DNA from: Synaphobranchus kaupii
Taxonomy: Eukaryota; Chordata; Actinopteri; Anguilliformes; Synaphobranchidae
Assembly: GCA_029718625.1 (NCBI GenBank)
Contig: CM056380.1
Location: 46,035,596-46,099,595, forward strand
Direction: 5' to 3'
Length of the DNA: 64,000 bases
Shown in pieces: positions 23,850 through 36,727 of this stretch (position 1 is the first letter of the stretch; each line of letters starts with the position of its first letter). The position numbers and the translations under genes were made by a program. Under the pieces are notes generated by a model, which ran no database searches, had not been told where the DNA came from, and saw only the letters and a list, made by a program, of their open reading frames with translations.

Positions 23850-24680
23850 CTCAGTACAGTATCTCTGTACAGTGTCTCAGAACATCTCTGTACAGTATCT
23901 CAGTACAGTGTCTCTGTACAGTCTGTACAGTATCTCAGTACAGTGTCTCAGAACAGTGTCTCAGTACAGTGTCTCAGTACAGCGTCTCGGTACAGCATCT
24001 CAGTACAGCGTCTCAGTACAGTATCTCAGTACATTGTATCTCACACAGTATCTCAGTACAGTATCTCAGAACATTGTCTCTGTACAGTATCTCAGAACAG
24101 TGTCTCAGTACAGTATATCTCACACAGTATCTCAGTACAGTGTATCTCACACAGTATCTCAGTACAGTGTCTCTGTACAGTGTCTCAGAACATCTCTGTA
24201 CAGTATCTCAGTACAGCATCTCAGTACAGTGTCTCAGTACAGTGTCTGTACAGTATCTCTGTACAGTGTCTGTACAGTACAGTATCTCAGTACAGTGTCT
24301 GTAGAACAGTATCTCAGAACAGTGTCTCAGTAGTGTATCTCACACAGTACCTCAGAACAGTGTCTCAGTACAGTGTATCTCACACAGTATCTCAGTACAG
24401 TGTCTCAGTACAGTGTATCTCACACAGTATCTCAGAACAGTGTCTCAGTACAGTGTATCTCACACAGTACCTCAGAACAGTGTCTCAGTACAGTGTATCT
24501 CACACAGTATCTCAGAACAGTGTCTCAGTACAGTGTATCTCACACAGTACCTCAGAACAGTGTCTCAGTACAGTGTATCTCACACAGTATCTCAGAACAG
24601 TGTCTCAGTACAGTGTCTCAGTACAGTGTATTTCACACAGTATCTCAGAACAGTGTCTCAGTACAGTATCTCACACAATA
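23850..24680. repeat. 13-bp minisatellite with 40-bp higher-order repeat
   Basis: The basic unit is CTCAGTACAGTGT (13 bp) with CTCAGAACAGT, CTCTGTACAGT and CTCACACAGT variants. The right half (about 24310-24680) is organised as a 40-bp higher-order unit: TATCTCACACAG, TATCTCAGAACAG, TGTCTCAGTACAG. Long open frames across it are spurious. Confidence 0.95.
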
Positions 24681-24744
24681 TGCCCTGCATCACCCTCACC
24701 GCTGCTTTCTGGCTTCCTCTCCATTGCCGCTTGCCCCTCCGCTG

Positions 24745-24916
24745 CATGCTGCTGTGTGTGTGTGTGCGTGCGAGTGAGTGAGTTGTGTGTGTGGGAGAGT
24801 GTGTGTGTGTGATCTATGTGTTTGTGCATGTGTGCGTGTGCATGTGTGACTGTGAGTGTGTGAGATGTGTGTTTGTGTGTGTGAGTGTGAGATGTGTGTT
24901 TGTGCATGTGTGTGTG

Positions 24917-24948
<32 letters not shown>

Positions 24949-25210
24949 AGTGTGTGAGATGTGTGTTTGTGTGTTTGTGTGAGTGTGTGGGATGTGTGTT
25001 TGTGCATGTGTGCGTGTGTGTGTGTGAGATGTGTGTTTGTGTGTGTGTGTGAGTGAGTGAGTGGTGTGTGTGGGAGAGTGTGTGTGTGTGTGTGTGTGTG
25101 TGATCTATGTGTTTGTGCATGTGTGTGTGTGCGTGTGCATGTGTGAGTGTGAGTGTGTGAGATGTGTGTTTGTGTGTGTGAGTGAGTGAGTGAGTGATGT
25201 GGGGGGTATG
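24745..25210. repeat. TG-rich compound repeat with duplicated block
   Basis: TG-rich sequence in which a block of about 120-140 bp (GATCTATGTGTTTGTGCATG and flanks) occurs twice, near 24771-24893 and 25049-25190. Between them are further GAGATGTGTGTTTGTG units. Confidence 0.9.
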
Positions 25211-25351
25211 GAGGCTGGACACCCGTCTGCTCTCCGCAGCATAAGCGCAGCAGGACTGTAATCAAGCAGAGTGCTGAAAGATGTTTCTTATACAGACCGG
25301 CCGGAACCTGAGCTGCACTGAGCCAGCTGGGGCCTTCTGAGTGCACAGCAT

Positions 25352-25494
<143 letters not shown>

Positions 25495-25496
25495 CA

Positions 25497-25529
<33 letters not shown>

Positions 25530-25621
25530 TCTCACTTCCACACACACTCTCTCACACAGCTCACAAACAGCTCTCACACACACACAAACACACACGTCGC
25601 ACACAGCTCACACATTACACA

Positions 25622-27641
25622 CGCACATTCATGCGTGCAAATGTGTGAGTGCAGTCAGGAATGATGAACATTAATAGTTCATAACATATGAAATAATCAA
25701 TGTCCTCCATTTGTAAAACACCAAAGACACAAGTTACTATGGCATGCAAAGAGCTTTTTAAAACACCAACTGTGTATGTGGAGCATTGGACAGTACAAAG
25801 CCTCAGTCAAGTTATGATAGGTACAGCACAAAAAAAGCACTCCCAAAAAGACCACTTTTAATAACCATTTTTCAAATGCTATCCTTTTCTGACAGCAAAA
25901 TTCAAGGTGTAATCCTTCAGACAAATCCAAAGACCAGCGGGACCTATGTGCGGTATGGTGAAACGGTCATGCCAATGCTAAAATTCAGTTTGATTACAAA
26001 CAAGACCGAACAAGAAGGACAGACAGCGTGAAGAAGACCTGTGACAGCACACACAAAAGGTCAGGCTGTGCTACACCACAACTATTTCTGATCCCATTTT
26101 CAGCAAGTGAATTACTGCTTGTGTTCGATTCTTTATTATTTCTGCTTACGTAGGTCGCCCCAGCAACATGAAAACGGAGAATGGTCATCTTGACTACTGA
26201 ACCGGAGGAGGGAGACAGCATGCCAGCACAAATAGTTTGCCTCAGTGATTTATACAAAATACGTAAGTTTTGGCAGATACAAGAAGAAATGTGATTCTTC
26301 CCAATTACACATTCTGGATTTGGGACTGAGTTGGGCGACCAGCAGACCCAAACCCCCCCCCCCCCCCCCCAATTGCACTCGCCCTCATCCCCCTTCCAAC
26401 CCGCCCCCAACTTCTCTCCTCTTTCTCTCTGTCTCATCTCAGTTTCCCGTCCCGGGACATCTCACCAGCCCAAACACTTCCTCCCAGGGTGCCGTTTAAT
26501 AAAAAGCTTTCTTCCACTTTCACCCCGCCCTTGAGCGGGAAGGGGAGGGGGCGGGTTTCGCTCATCCGCCCAAAGCGCGCACGGAGGGGGACAATTTACA
26601 AAGTCAAAAAAAAAAAACCCTTTGACAATGAAAAGCAGTAAACACAGACTTGAGTCTGGTCTCATAAGGAGTCGATAAAGGGGAGTCATAGGGCAGCATT
26701 AGGTCTCGGTGCGCGTTTTTCGCTCAGCTGTTCCGTCACATTCGCACTGGCCCCTCAAAGCCCAAAGATGATTTTACCATCCAGCCGCCGAACTTCACGC
26801 ACCCGACCGTGGGCCCGCAGACGTGGGGGCAGCTGAGGCGGGGGCCGGAGGGACGGCTGGCCCGAGCCCGGCCCACCGCAGCCAGCACAGTGCAGCCGGC
26901 CCGATGGATAAAACAGAGCTGGATTCAGACATGCACGGCAGTGCTGAGGCCTGGCTGCCTATCGCTCTAGACGCCCAGAGAAGCACGACTGCCATTCCCG
27001 CCTCCAGCCCTGACATACTCACATGCCTTAGTGATCACTGAATGCATTACCAGAGAATGTCTCTGTGCAGTCATACCCTTGTTTCCCAAGCTATTATTAT
27101 TATTATTATTATTTGTCATTTGTGTGTCACGAGAGACAGGAGAGGCTTGTGGTTATTTTTAATTTCCCAGGAAGAGGAAAAGTTATCCTCCACAGGCGGA
27201 CTGCATACACCACGCAATAAAGAGAGATCCAGACCTTAAGCTACATTTTCAGGAGTCTACGCTCGCCCAATTAAACACCAAACCAGACAGAATTCAGTCT
27301 AGTCTGCACCATGGCCAGTGTTTGTGGTGGGTTCCAATGAAGTCAGACAGCCAATTGTCATTCATTTAAATGCAGAGAAGTATTTTATTTCTCTATTCTA
27401 CCTCACAGCTATCCTTTGAATACTGTTGATTTAAATGAAAATGGCACAAAAGTGCCATATAGATACATATAAGCTCTATTTTATTTATTTTTGCAATTGC
27501 CATGCCATACGTATTCTTTTCTCCCAGTTTGGAATGGCTAATCATATCAGATGAGTGTTTTTTTTCTTCTCCAGGCTTCATTCATTCAGAGAGATGATTA
27601 AGATGAAGTCACTTGAGTAAAGAGGTATAAGACTGACTGAC
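25622..27641. other. Unique intron sequence before exon B donor
   Basis: Contains 18 C at 26353-26370, a GC-rich area at about 26700-26900 and (ATT)n near 27090-27112. No exon other than exon B at its right edge. Confidence 0.6.
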
Positions 27642-27724
27642 CTGGTACGTCCCGATACCAATGTGCTTGGGGTCGATTTTAACCAGCTCAGCTAAAGGGT
27701 CCTGCACTCGCCTTCCAATGGAAA
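27642..27724 (-). CDS. srbd1: SRBD1 exon [16 protein letters not shown] segment
   Basis: 83-bp exon, minus strand. The acceptor is ...CTTTCTAG after a CT-rich tract that is itself a purine microsatellite on the plus strand; the donor is GTCAGT. The first two bases complete a valine codon. It encodes [19 protein letters not shown] and HIGIGTYQ, and ends exactly on a codon boundary (phase 0). [24 protein letters not shown] is one of the most conserved stretches of the Tex/SRBD1 family; here it is split between this exon and exon A. The intervening intron is about 27.1 kb. The reading frame is clean. Confidence 0.96.
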
Positions 27725-28099
27725 CTAGAAAGAGAGAGAGAAAGGGAAAAAAAAGAGAGAGCGAGAAATAGAAAGAGAGAGACAAAGAGTCAGTGTGGTC
27801 ATGGGCCTGGCAAAGCAAAAAAAAAAAAAAAAAACACACACAGTGAACAGAAACAAAAATAAAAGCCATAGGCAGATACTATTGGTATATCAATATATCC
27901 AACTGCATTATTGCCAAGACTTCATATGCATGGGCTGAAATAAAAATAATTACTTTATATAAACAAATAATTATGACATATAAGACTCAATTTAAGACAG
28001 AAATGACGAAATGTGAAAACGCACGGCTCCTGCATGATCCCGTATTGGTCCGTTTGTATATGCACTTCACACAGAGCCTAATGTCCTCACAATCCCACT

Positions 28100-28102
<3 letters not shown>
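27725..28102. other. Intron upstream of exon B acceptor
   Basis: GA-rich tract at 27727-27786 (CT-rich on the gene strand, so it forms or extends the polypyrimidine tract of the exon B acceptor), then poly-A and AT-rich sequence. Confidence 0.6.

Positions 28103-28180
<78 letters not shown>
28103..28180. repeat. (GT)39 microsatellite
   Basis: 78 bp of uninterrupted GT followed by a short GAGC repeat. Confidence 0.97.
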
Positions 28181-28183
<3 letters not shown>

Positions 28184-28732
28184 CGTGAGCGAGCGAGCGA
28201 GCGAGAGAAAGTAAGGCTTGTCTCTTGGGGGATCAGGGTAATTACTCCTCTAATAGGCGAACAGACTTTATTACGCACACAGTTTAGATATGTAAATGAG
28301 TGTCCCCATTTGTGTGCATTTTTAATGAGTCCCCGCGCACGGACGCAGTCTCACAGGCTCTGATCCGCTGACCCGGGGCTCACCCCAGGCCACGGCGCCG
28401 CAGAGACATCGCTCGTTAGCGCACCTCTCTCCAGCGCCCCAGCTAATTGTCTCTTCCTAATGGACTCCCCCTGCTGAGGCCCAAAATGGGCCCCCAACAC
28501 CTGCCTCAGGCCCATCCACCTGCCCCCATCTCCCACAGTCACCCTAACGCACGCACACGCGAGTGCGTATACACATGCATGTACTCGCATAAACACAGGA
28601 ATCAGATACACAAGTGCACACACACACACAGAAAGACAAATGTATACAAGTTCAAGCCAAGATGGCAGCTAGTCAGTCAGTCTTTTTGTTTGTGTCAGTC
28701 CCTGTTGTCTGGCTAGACAGGTAAACTCCCCT
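28181..28732. other. Intron with AT-rich candidate regulatory block
   Basis: At 28210-28340 are several homeodomain-like cores (GTAATTAC, TTAATG) in otherwise non-repetitive sequence. A CA-rich stretch lies at about 28546-28632. Confidence 0.45.
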
Positions 28733-30016
28733 GCAGATTGGACAGCATTTTGAGTTTTAAGAAGTGCACATCACTTATTAGGAAATCGAAATCAGAATTT
28801 TATTTGAAGTCCGTTACAGGGAATCTTACTAATCCCTATAAATTTTGGAACTTAATCAAATCATTATCAAGCACGTATGCTGACTCAGGCCTCCCGGAAC
28901 ACATTTTGGTTAACTCAAATGAAATAAAGGATAATGCGGATATGGTAAATCATTTTAATGAGCAATTTATCTGTGCTAGGTCAGTTTTCGCCCATTCAAA
29001 TGGCTATGGCAATGTATCCCTACCATGTCCAGGCAACATTGTATCTGATGCACAGGTGGACCATCTCAGTTACTGAAGTCTGCAAAACTCTAAAAGGCCT
29101 TGATACAAAAAAGTCTGCAGGTCCTGACAATCTGGATCCTTATCTTTTAAAGGGAGAAGCAGATATTATTGCGGAACCAGTTACTCACAACTTTAATCTG
29201 CATTGTAACCTCTGGATAGATTAAAAACTTTCTTTTAATGTAAATATCCTCAACAAAACCTCATCAAGAAGCTTAAAGTGAAACTCGGTTTTCACTTATG
29301 AAATAAAACATGCTTTACTTTTAACGCCAAGAAAAAGCTTATTGAAGCTACTTTCCTGTTGGTAATTGATTACGGTGATATTCTATGCATGCATGCAGCT
29401 TCCTCTGTTCTCTGGAGCCTTGACTCTGTGTATCATGCATCCCTACGTTTCATCACAAATGCAAAGTATTTAACCCACTATTGCACACTCTATCAATTGG
29501 TGGGTTGGACATCACTTGCCACTCGCAGAGAACAACACTGGTTGGTTTTTTATCTACAAGGCAATTCTGGGCAAACTCCCTCTCTACCTCTGCACACTCC
29601 TCTGGCTACACGGTTGGGTGCGTGAAGTTCGGCGGCTGGATGGTAACACTTTTTTTTTTACACTTTTTTAACACTCCTAGGGTTTCTACAGATCTGGCCA
29701 AAACTGCTTTTAATTATCATGCACCATGGGCATGGAATAACCCCCAAAAAAAGTTGCAATTGGATGATTTTAAAAGTATAGTTCCAAGCTTAACAAATGA
29801 GGTGTGCAATTGCTTTGTGTGATGAAGGTACTGCCACTGATCTGACTTTGATATTGTATTTGTTGTCATTTGTGCATTAATTGTGAATCATGTTGTATGA
29901 TGTATTGTGAATTTGTACTTTTATCCGTATTTGGCCACTACCATGGCCAGGTCTCTCTTGAAAAAAAGATTTTTTCATCTCAATGGGACCTGGTTAAATA
30001 AAAAAATAAAATAAAA
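28733..30016 (+). mobile_element. LINE (L2/Rex-like) with reverse-transcriptase core deleted
   Basis: Plus-strand fragments in order: KKCTSLIRKSKSEFYLKSV (linker after the endonuclease), EVCKTLKGLDTKKSAGPDNL (start of the RT region), then, after about 29220, VIDYGDILCMHA and LDSVYHASLRFITNAKYLTH (C-terminal region). The catalytic palm with the Y-x-DD motif is missing between them. The 3' end has TCTCAATGGGACCTGGTTAA and an AATAAA-type simple tail, a common teleost LINE terminus. Multiple frameshifts are present. Clade assignment is tentative. Confidence 0.8.
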
Positions 30017-30323
30017 CAGATGCTTGCGCACGCACGCACGCACGCACGCACACACGCACGCACACACACACACACACAGAAAGAGACACAGACACACTGC
30101 TGCATATTGCCCTTTACTGAAAACAGAATTGTCTGTATTGTGAATTCCCTTAATTTGACATGAGTAGAACAGGATCACACAGGATCTCTGTCTCACTTAC
30201 TTTTATTAGCAGAGCTTCCTTACACTTTCACACAGTCATTTATCATGATTTCATTTTACAATGACACAATGACAATTGGAAAGAAAAAAACTTGCAAAGA
30301 TCCCTGGCTTAGTTGGTGGTTAG

Positions 30324-30363
<40 letters not shown>

Positions 30364-33300
30364 GCTCAGACACACACACACACACACACTCAATGACAAA
30401 AAATAACAAGCATTACAAATGATGGGCAATTAAAAACAGATGATGTGGTGGGGCTGTGGCCGGGACTGCCGATGACGCCTTCGGCATCCGCCCCCGACTG
30501 AACGCGCCGCGCGCAACACCACCATCTGCAAGCTCTTCACCCGCCGCACATACATCATCTCCTGCTCGACGGCCTAATGAAATTACTCGCCGAGTAATCC
30601 CCTGATTCGGGATGATCCGTGCGCCGCCCCAAAGAATCCAGTTCACGCTTCCAGGGGGCTGTGAATCCCCGCTACTGTGGCCCAAAATAATCACAGCTTA
30701 TTAGTTTTGTTCTGATATTGAGTGGGGATCAGGGAGGGAGGTGTGTCTGAATTTTGATCAAACTGGAGCTGGCGGAATAACGGGACCCCCAATTACTGAC
30801 AAATAAAGTGTGACAAAGGGCCTCCCGTTACTACTGACCCTGTGACACGGTGACGTGGTTCAGTTTGGGGAACGGTATCAGCGTGTAGCAGTGTTGATCC
30901 CACTGTTGAGCATGCCGTCTGTGTTTTAAAATGGGGCGACCCCAGTCTGTCATAGTTAAACTACACTAACAGCCATAAAGAGTGGTAATCTCATCCCTTT
31001 TCTGTCTGCTCTCATGAAGGTAAAAATTGAGTCTGAAATCTTTACATACCCCTGACATCACAATCATCAGACCCGATTGGTCCGTTGCGACCGGGTGACT
31101 CATGAGGTCATTGCCATGGTTATGGTTCCATTCCTCTTATTCACAGGCTGGATTATTTGATAATTAACACTGATTTCAGGTAGAATTAACCTGTTTATTA
31201 AATTAAATTATGCAATTTAAGTGAAAACACAAAAAAAGCTGAAAACATTTCCTCTATGGGGCTGATAATATATGTGCCAGAAAATACAAAATGGCAAGGA
31301 AAATTCAGATTATTTGTTAAACACATCTAGACAAGCCTTACCCATGGTTATGGCTGTGCATAATATAAATACGTAAATATAAAACAGACACTATACAACA
31401 AGTTTAAAACTACCTAGATGTACAATTAACCAAATAATCATGGCGCCATGTCTTAAAACTGCATCCACCAATCAGATGCGATGACAGATGTGAGCTCGGC
31501 ATCGAGTCGTACACTCCAGAACAGAACAGAAACATGTTTTTGCTGACGTGCTCCAAGGCTTGTCTAAGAGTTGGCACATCTCGAGCTGGCTTTGAGTTTA
31601 GTTTTGAATGTCTTGTGCAAATATGAAGTAATCTGAGAGCAACTGAGCTAGAAGGTGATCAGATCAAATTCAGCCCACGCATTACAATTTCTGCATTTAC
31701 ATATGCATTCCGTTATCAACAAAGCAATGAACGCAACCGGAACTGTAAAAGACGGCGTTTGAAAACCAAATCCAGGGTTTATTTATTGGTTGCATGCGCA
31801 CGCTGTAGCAGTACACGCTTTATGTGGCCTGCTAAAACCCAACCCTTTTTTGTGTGACGCTCGTCAACTCTCTCCCGCTGATTTTCAGGCAAACTTGAAA
31901 AAAGGGCCGCATAAATATTTAAACTCAAAACTCATTTATTGACCGAGACATTGTTTAATAGTTCAGTCAGAGCGTTACTCAAACAAGCAGAGCTAATGAT
32001 TAATTATTTCAATTAATGCTAGCGCGCTGTATTAGTTTCTGATTACAAATTTGCTTTTGTGTGCGCTGTAAAGGGACTTAACTGAAATCCCATCCACGTC
32101 TAAATATTATTACAGGCAGCTGTTTCCCACAGAATTCCAGGAAAGGAAGCCGATGGAAAGCCGCAGCCTCTACACGAAGTCCGTCCGTACCCCTCCGCCA
32201 ACCGTCGCTCAGTGATCGACCCCTCGAACCCGGAACCCGCCTTCGCCTATACCGCCGCCCGCCTCTCCCTCTCCTGATCACCTAACACTCAATGCCCCCT
32301 GGAACCCAAATCACAATGCACCATCACCCACACCTGAACACCCTCTCCCCCAAAACGCTGCGGACTGTTAATCAAATTCAGCCTTTCATGTCTGAGAATA
32401 CATCCCTTAGTGTATGTGTATAATGAATACAGTACTCCCAAAAAAAATAATAAATATATATACATGTATATATAGAAAAAGGCCAGGGTGCAAATAGCAC
32501 CATGATACAGACTACTTGGTTTTCCACCCACAAGTTTGTTTGAATTTCAGGGCAGGCACTCCATCTCCTCTGAACCGGCTGTGGGTTGGGAGCAGGGTGG
32601 CTGGGTTTAAAAATATGAGAAAATAATGAACTCTTATAAATCTACCACAGACAGCTGTGTGGTTTCTCTGCTCCTCTGAATGGACACTCCCTCTGTCTCA
32701 ATTTTTTTCTCTGTCTCCCATTCTTTCTCTCTCTCTCTCTCTCCTTCACTCTCACCCGCTGTGTCTAATGATCTAATAAGGTCTACCGTTTTTCCAATAT
32801 GGGTGGGGACAGATGCTGATTGGGGGAGGGGATTTAGGTGGGGGGCGGGGCTGTTGGTCGCTGTCATCACACAAAAGGTTGGTAGCTCTCCAAACACAGA
32901 CACAATCACAAAACCCCATGTAAGACCGTCAGTCTGTCAGCAGGAAAGCATTTTTAACTGCAGTAAATAGGAAACATCCTCGCGGCTGTGATTGCGTTTT
33001 GGGAACGGACTTGCTGATGACACGCGCACCAGCAATGTGCACAGCACAGGAACCCAACGAAACGCAACTGTTAAAATAAAGCCTCCATTAACTGGGTCAA
33101 GACACCAGCTTCAAGCCAGACTGTTTCTTTAACCTACAGTGGAGTGGCTATACAGTACATAAACATACACACACACTCTCACTCACTCACTCACTCACAC
33201 GTGCAAACAGTCAAACAAACAGGCATGAACATGCACATATGCACACACATGCGTCACATGTACACATACATACATTCAAATAAACACCAAGACGCATATA

Positions 33301-34306
33301 AACACACCCAAAAATACACTGCGCAAGGCCAGTTCTGGTAGGCAGATGTTCTCATTTGTGAAGAGATTTGGTACCAATTCTGAACAGAAATATAATATAA
33401 TATAAGAACCAGATTTAAGTGTATTGTTCTGCCTACATTATCAGAGAGAGGCAGCTGAATTAAGAGTGACCACCCCTGTCAGGAAAGATTATAGCTTAAA
33501 AACACACATAGTACATATGGCTAGGAATAACAAAAAGCAATTTTAGGATATCTTTTACAGCGACAAACGCCATTATGTGACATCATAATGCTTTCAAATT
33601 TCTTAGATACCAGATTTCATTGGTCGATTGGAATAAACTTGACTGCAAAATGAGCAAGCTGGCCTTAAGGTTTAATTACACAAACACACATATGTCCAGG
33701 AGGACAAAATGCATTTTCCTGTGAAACTCAAGAAGCAGAGCCTTCTACTGGTCTGATATTTGCACCACACGTGCAGGCAGAAAAGTGCTTACGAGATAAC
33801 AGGAGTATGCACACATTGCATAACTATATATTTCCACTAGAGGTCACTGTTCTATGCAGTAAGTACAGCACACTATTCTAAACCGAGAACACCCTGTATT
33901 ACTTTCAGAGTAAAGTAATTAAAAATAAGAATGCAAATTCATTAAAAAAACAAAACTTTTATTAAAATTATAACACCTTGTTCCTACCAAGAAAGAACTT
34001 CAAATTAATTATACAAAGGCTTCAGTTAGTCCAAATTTAATCAACAATATCTGATAGAACGGCAGCGTAAAAGGTCCCACTGACCACTTATACACAGCGT
34101 AACACAACTTTCTACCTATAGAGAGAGAGCATCCAGCTACTCACATCAGCTACACGTCATCAGGACCCTCTTCTGGTTGGCTAAAAGAGACCCCGCCAAT
34201 CAATCCTGGCCACTCCCCTATAATTCTTGTCTATTCAACACCTGGAGTCAGATGATGTAATGTAGGAGGTTTTATATAACCTCAAAGCTGCATTAACACA
34301 TTTTTT
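30017..34306. other. Intron with CA tracts and AT-rich blocks
   Basis: CA/ACGC microsatellites at about 30026-30078, 30327-30390 and 33158-33260. A CpG-rich block sits at 30440-30640. Homeodomain-like AT-rich stretches occur at 30570-30800, 31140-31240 and 31690-32070. A pyrimidine tract lies at about 32695-32750. No exon recognised. Confidence 0.55.
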
Positions 34307-34384
34307 TATAATAATAATAACTTTACAGCTTTAATTATAGAGCACCATTCATAGAAAACTTCCAGATCAAAGTGCTTCACAGCA
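34307..34384 (-). mobile_element. LINE 3' tail fragment
   Basis: On the minus strand it reads GTGAAGCACTTTGATCTGGA, a short linker, then ATGGTGCTCTATAATTAAAG, ending in (TTA)n. This matches the common teleost L2-type LINE 3' end: a conserved hairpin-like segment followed by ATT repeats. Only the last about 80 bp are recognisable. Confidence 0.55.
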
Positions 34385-35338
34385 TAAATAAACATGAGGC
34401 AGTAAAACAAACACAAACTAATAAAACTCAAAATAAAACAAGAAATACATTCAGTATATTATTTAGTAAAAGTATACCTTTCTCTATAATTTCACACCTC
34501 GTTTAAAACTAGTGTTCTTTTTCCTATGCATGTTTTTGTCATTGTTGGCAAATGTCAAATGACTCTCCATTCTGGTCCTAATCAAATGCACTGCTGTCAT
34601 GCAGTAACCTAGGCTTGCTGAAAGCTGCTTCTCTTTTTAATCCAAAAGCCACAAAGAAAGAAATGGTCAAAGTTGGCATGTCTAAACAGAATGCTCCACC
34701 GGGCAGGCACACTTTTAAATAACACATCACTAAGCCAGAAATGCTATTAAATTGTCCAGCAGTCAAGCTGTCAAAGGAACTGCTGTAAGAAAAATCTGAA
34801 AAACATAATCCAGACCATTCAAATCGTTGCTTTCAAAATAAAGATCTGGCGATTCGGTCGTTTACAGTACGACACGCCCACTTGTCACACTTTCATTATG
34901 TTAAGAAATTGTGCCAGGAAGAATTTTTCCCGCTCAAAACAGCAGTGCGTGATGCTTTGGATCACGATCAGAAGCAGCGCCCTCTGACAGGAAGGCAGTA
35001 GCTCGTTAACTGAGGCTGGCCATGCTGACTGCAGACTGGGCAGAAGGGAAATGACCTCAGATGGAGTGGAAGGAATGTAAAGGATTCTGGGGGTTTGAGG
35101 AATGTAACACAAAGCCCTTTGTGAGGCGCAGACTGCAGAGACCCTGCATTGGTCTAGTTTCTGTACGTCACCTGCAGGTAATAAATCACCTGGGCAGCAG
35201 TGCTGGATATTACTCTGGCACACATGTGCCACTGCTCTGCGGTAGAGCTCAGCGTTTCCACCATTTAATGTGTGTGTGTCTGTACATGGACTGTCTTGTT
35301 AAAATCTAGTTAATCCACACACAGGTAGATATACACAT
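34385..35338. other. Unique intron sequence
   Basis: No repeat or exon recognised; AT-rich on the left, mixed composition on the right. Confidence 0.5.
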
Positions 35339-35351
35339 TCTCACACACACA

Positions 35352-35389
<38 letters not shown>

Positions 35390-35610
35390 ACACACACGAT
35401 TCACATGTGGAAACACACCTACATGCAAATGCACACATATGCAAGCATACAGTCAGACACAGGCACCCACACACATGAACGTACACACGGACACAGACAC
35501 ACACACCATTCACATGTGGAAACACACCTACATGCAAACGCACACACATACAAGCATACACACAGACACACAACACCCGTGCGCATGCACACACGCACAC
35601 ACAGGAATAC
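35339..35610. repeat. CA-rich compound repeat with a duplicated block
   Basis: (AC)n at 35339-35395, then a block starting ATTCACATGTGGAAACACAC that occurs at about 35399 and again at 35510. The copies share GGAAACACACCTACATGCAA and following CA-rich sequence. Confidence 0.88.
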
Positions 35611-36285
35611 GGAAATTGGTGTATAAAATAGAAAAGCTTACGTTCTGTGAAAGTGTAGGCCTGTTTGCACGTTTTCATTTTTCACGTTAAGATGACAGGA
35701 AATGTTCCCATAAGCAAAGTCTGCCCTGTCCCGACTCCCTACTGCCCAAAGCAGAAAGAGAATCCCTCTCCCGACCCAGCAATGAAAGCCATAACATTCC
35801 CCAGAATCCCTAAACATTTCCCACCCATGCCTGATAGCCAAACCCCCTCCCTGCATTTACACATAGACAAAATACCGGGCTTCCAATTTCTTACGCCTTT
35901 CATTAAGCGATAAATACAGCCCCAGGGACTTCATGTTGAACAGAAGAACATTTGATTGATCTTCATCTTCATTGTGTTTTTTTTATAGAGGAAGTCTGGA
36001 ATAATTCTCAATCCCTGTTCTGGAGGCGTTCTGTTCCGTTCCAGTCGGGCCTGTTGGAGACGGACCGGAGAAGAGTGCACGCGTGTACGGTCTGTCGGAG
36101 AGTCCAGCAGGATCCCGAAGAGCGCCATTTCAAAGGAACTGGACTTAAAAAATAACCCTCACAGGATTCTTTCGACTACCTCTGCTGAAACCATCAGAAT
36201 CCACTCTTTCTTAAATTCTGGTATTTTATTTGAAGTCCAGTGCGTCCTTCTTGTAATTAATGATGTTTCGTAACCTGAGTTAAAT
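35611..36285. other. Unique intron sequence
   Basis: No recognised repeat or exon up to the SINE target duplication at 36286. Confidence 0.5.
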
Positions 36286-36295
36286 TCTATTTCTT

Positions 36296-36597
36296 GGAGC
36301 GCCGCGGTGGCACAGCGGTCTAAGGCACAGCAATTGGCGGCTGCTCCCGGGGTGGAGGGAGGGACTCGTCGCGCACGAAATTTGTCGCGCACAAAATGGC
36401 CCCGGGCGAGTTGGATTGCGGTCAGGAGCAAGAGGAGTCACGCCTTGAAGAGGAGGTGGCGCCCTCCTTCCTACTACCGGCTGACGGGGTTGTGCAGCGG
36501 TGAATTCAAGCGGTTGCTACACGGGGGGAATAGAATGGCATAGGGTTCAATTGGCTACCAAATTGGGAGAAAAAGGGAAAAATCTGAAAAAATAAAA
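36296..36597 (+). mobile_element. tRNA-related SINE with target-site duplication
   Basis: A 302-bp element flanked by the 10-bp direct repeat TCTATTTCTT at 36286-36295 and 36598-36607. Near its 5' end TGGCACAGCGGTCTAAGGCA fits an RNA polymerase III box A (TGGCNNAGNGG). Box B is degenerate. The 3' part ends with AAATTGGGAGAAAAAGGGAA and A-rich sequence. Both ends are defined by the duplication, so this is a full-length insertion. The parent tRNA and SINE family name are uncertain. Confidence 0.82.
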
Positions 36598-36607
36598 TCT
36601 ATTTCTT

Positions 36608-36691
36608 AGGGTCAACTACTGAAGATTTTTCAGAGAGAAAGAGATTTTAATGAATAGGATGCAGGATCCTGAGGTGCGCTGGCCAGAGCCA

Positions 36692-36727
<36 letters not shown>

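Noticed and set aside
23756..24812. 289-residue SQYSVS-repeat frame
   Set aside because: 13/40-bp minisatellite read-through.
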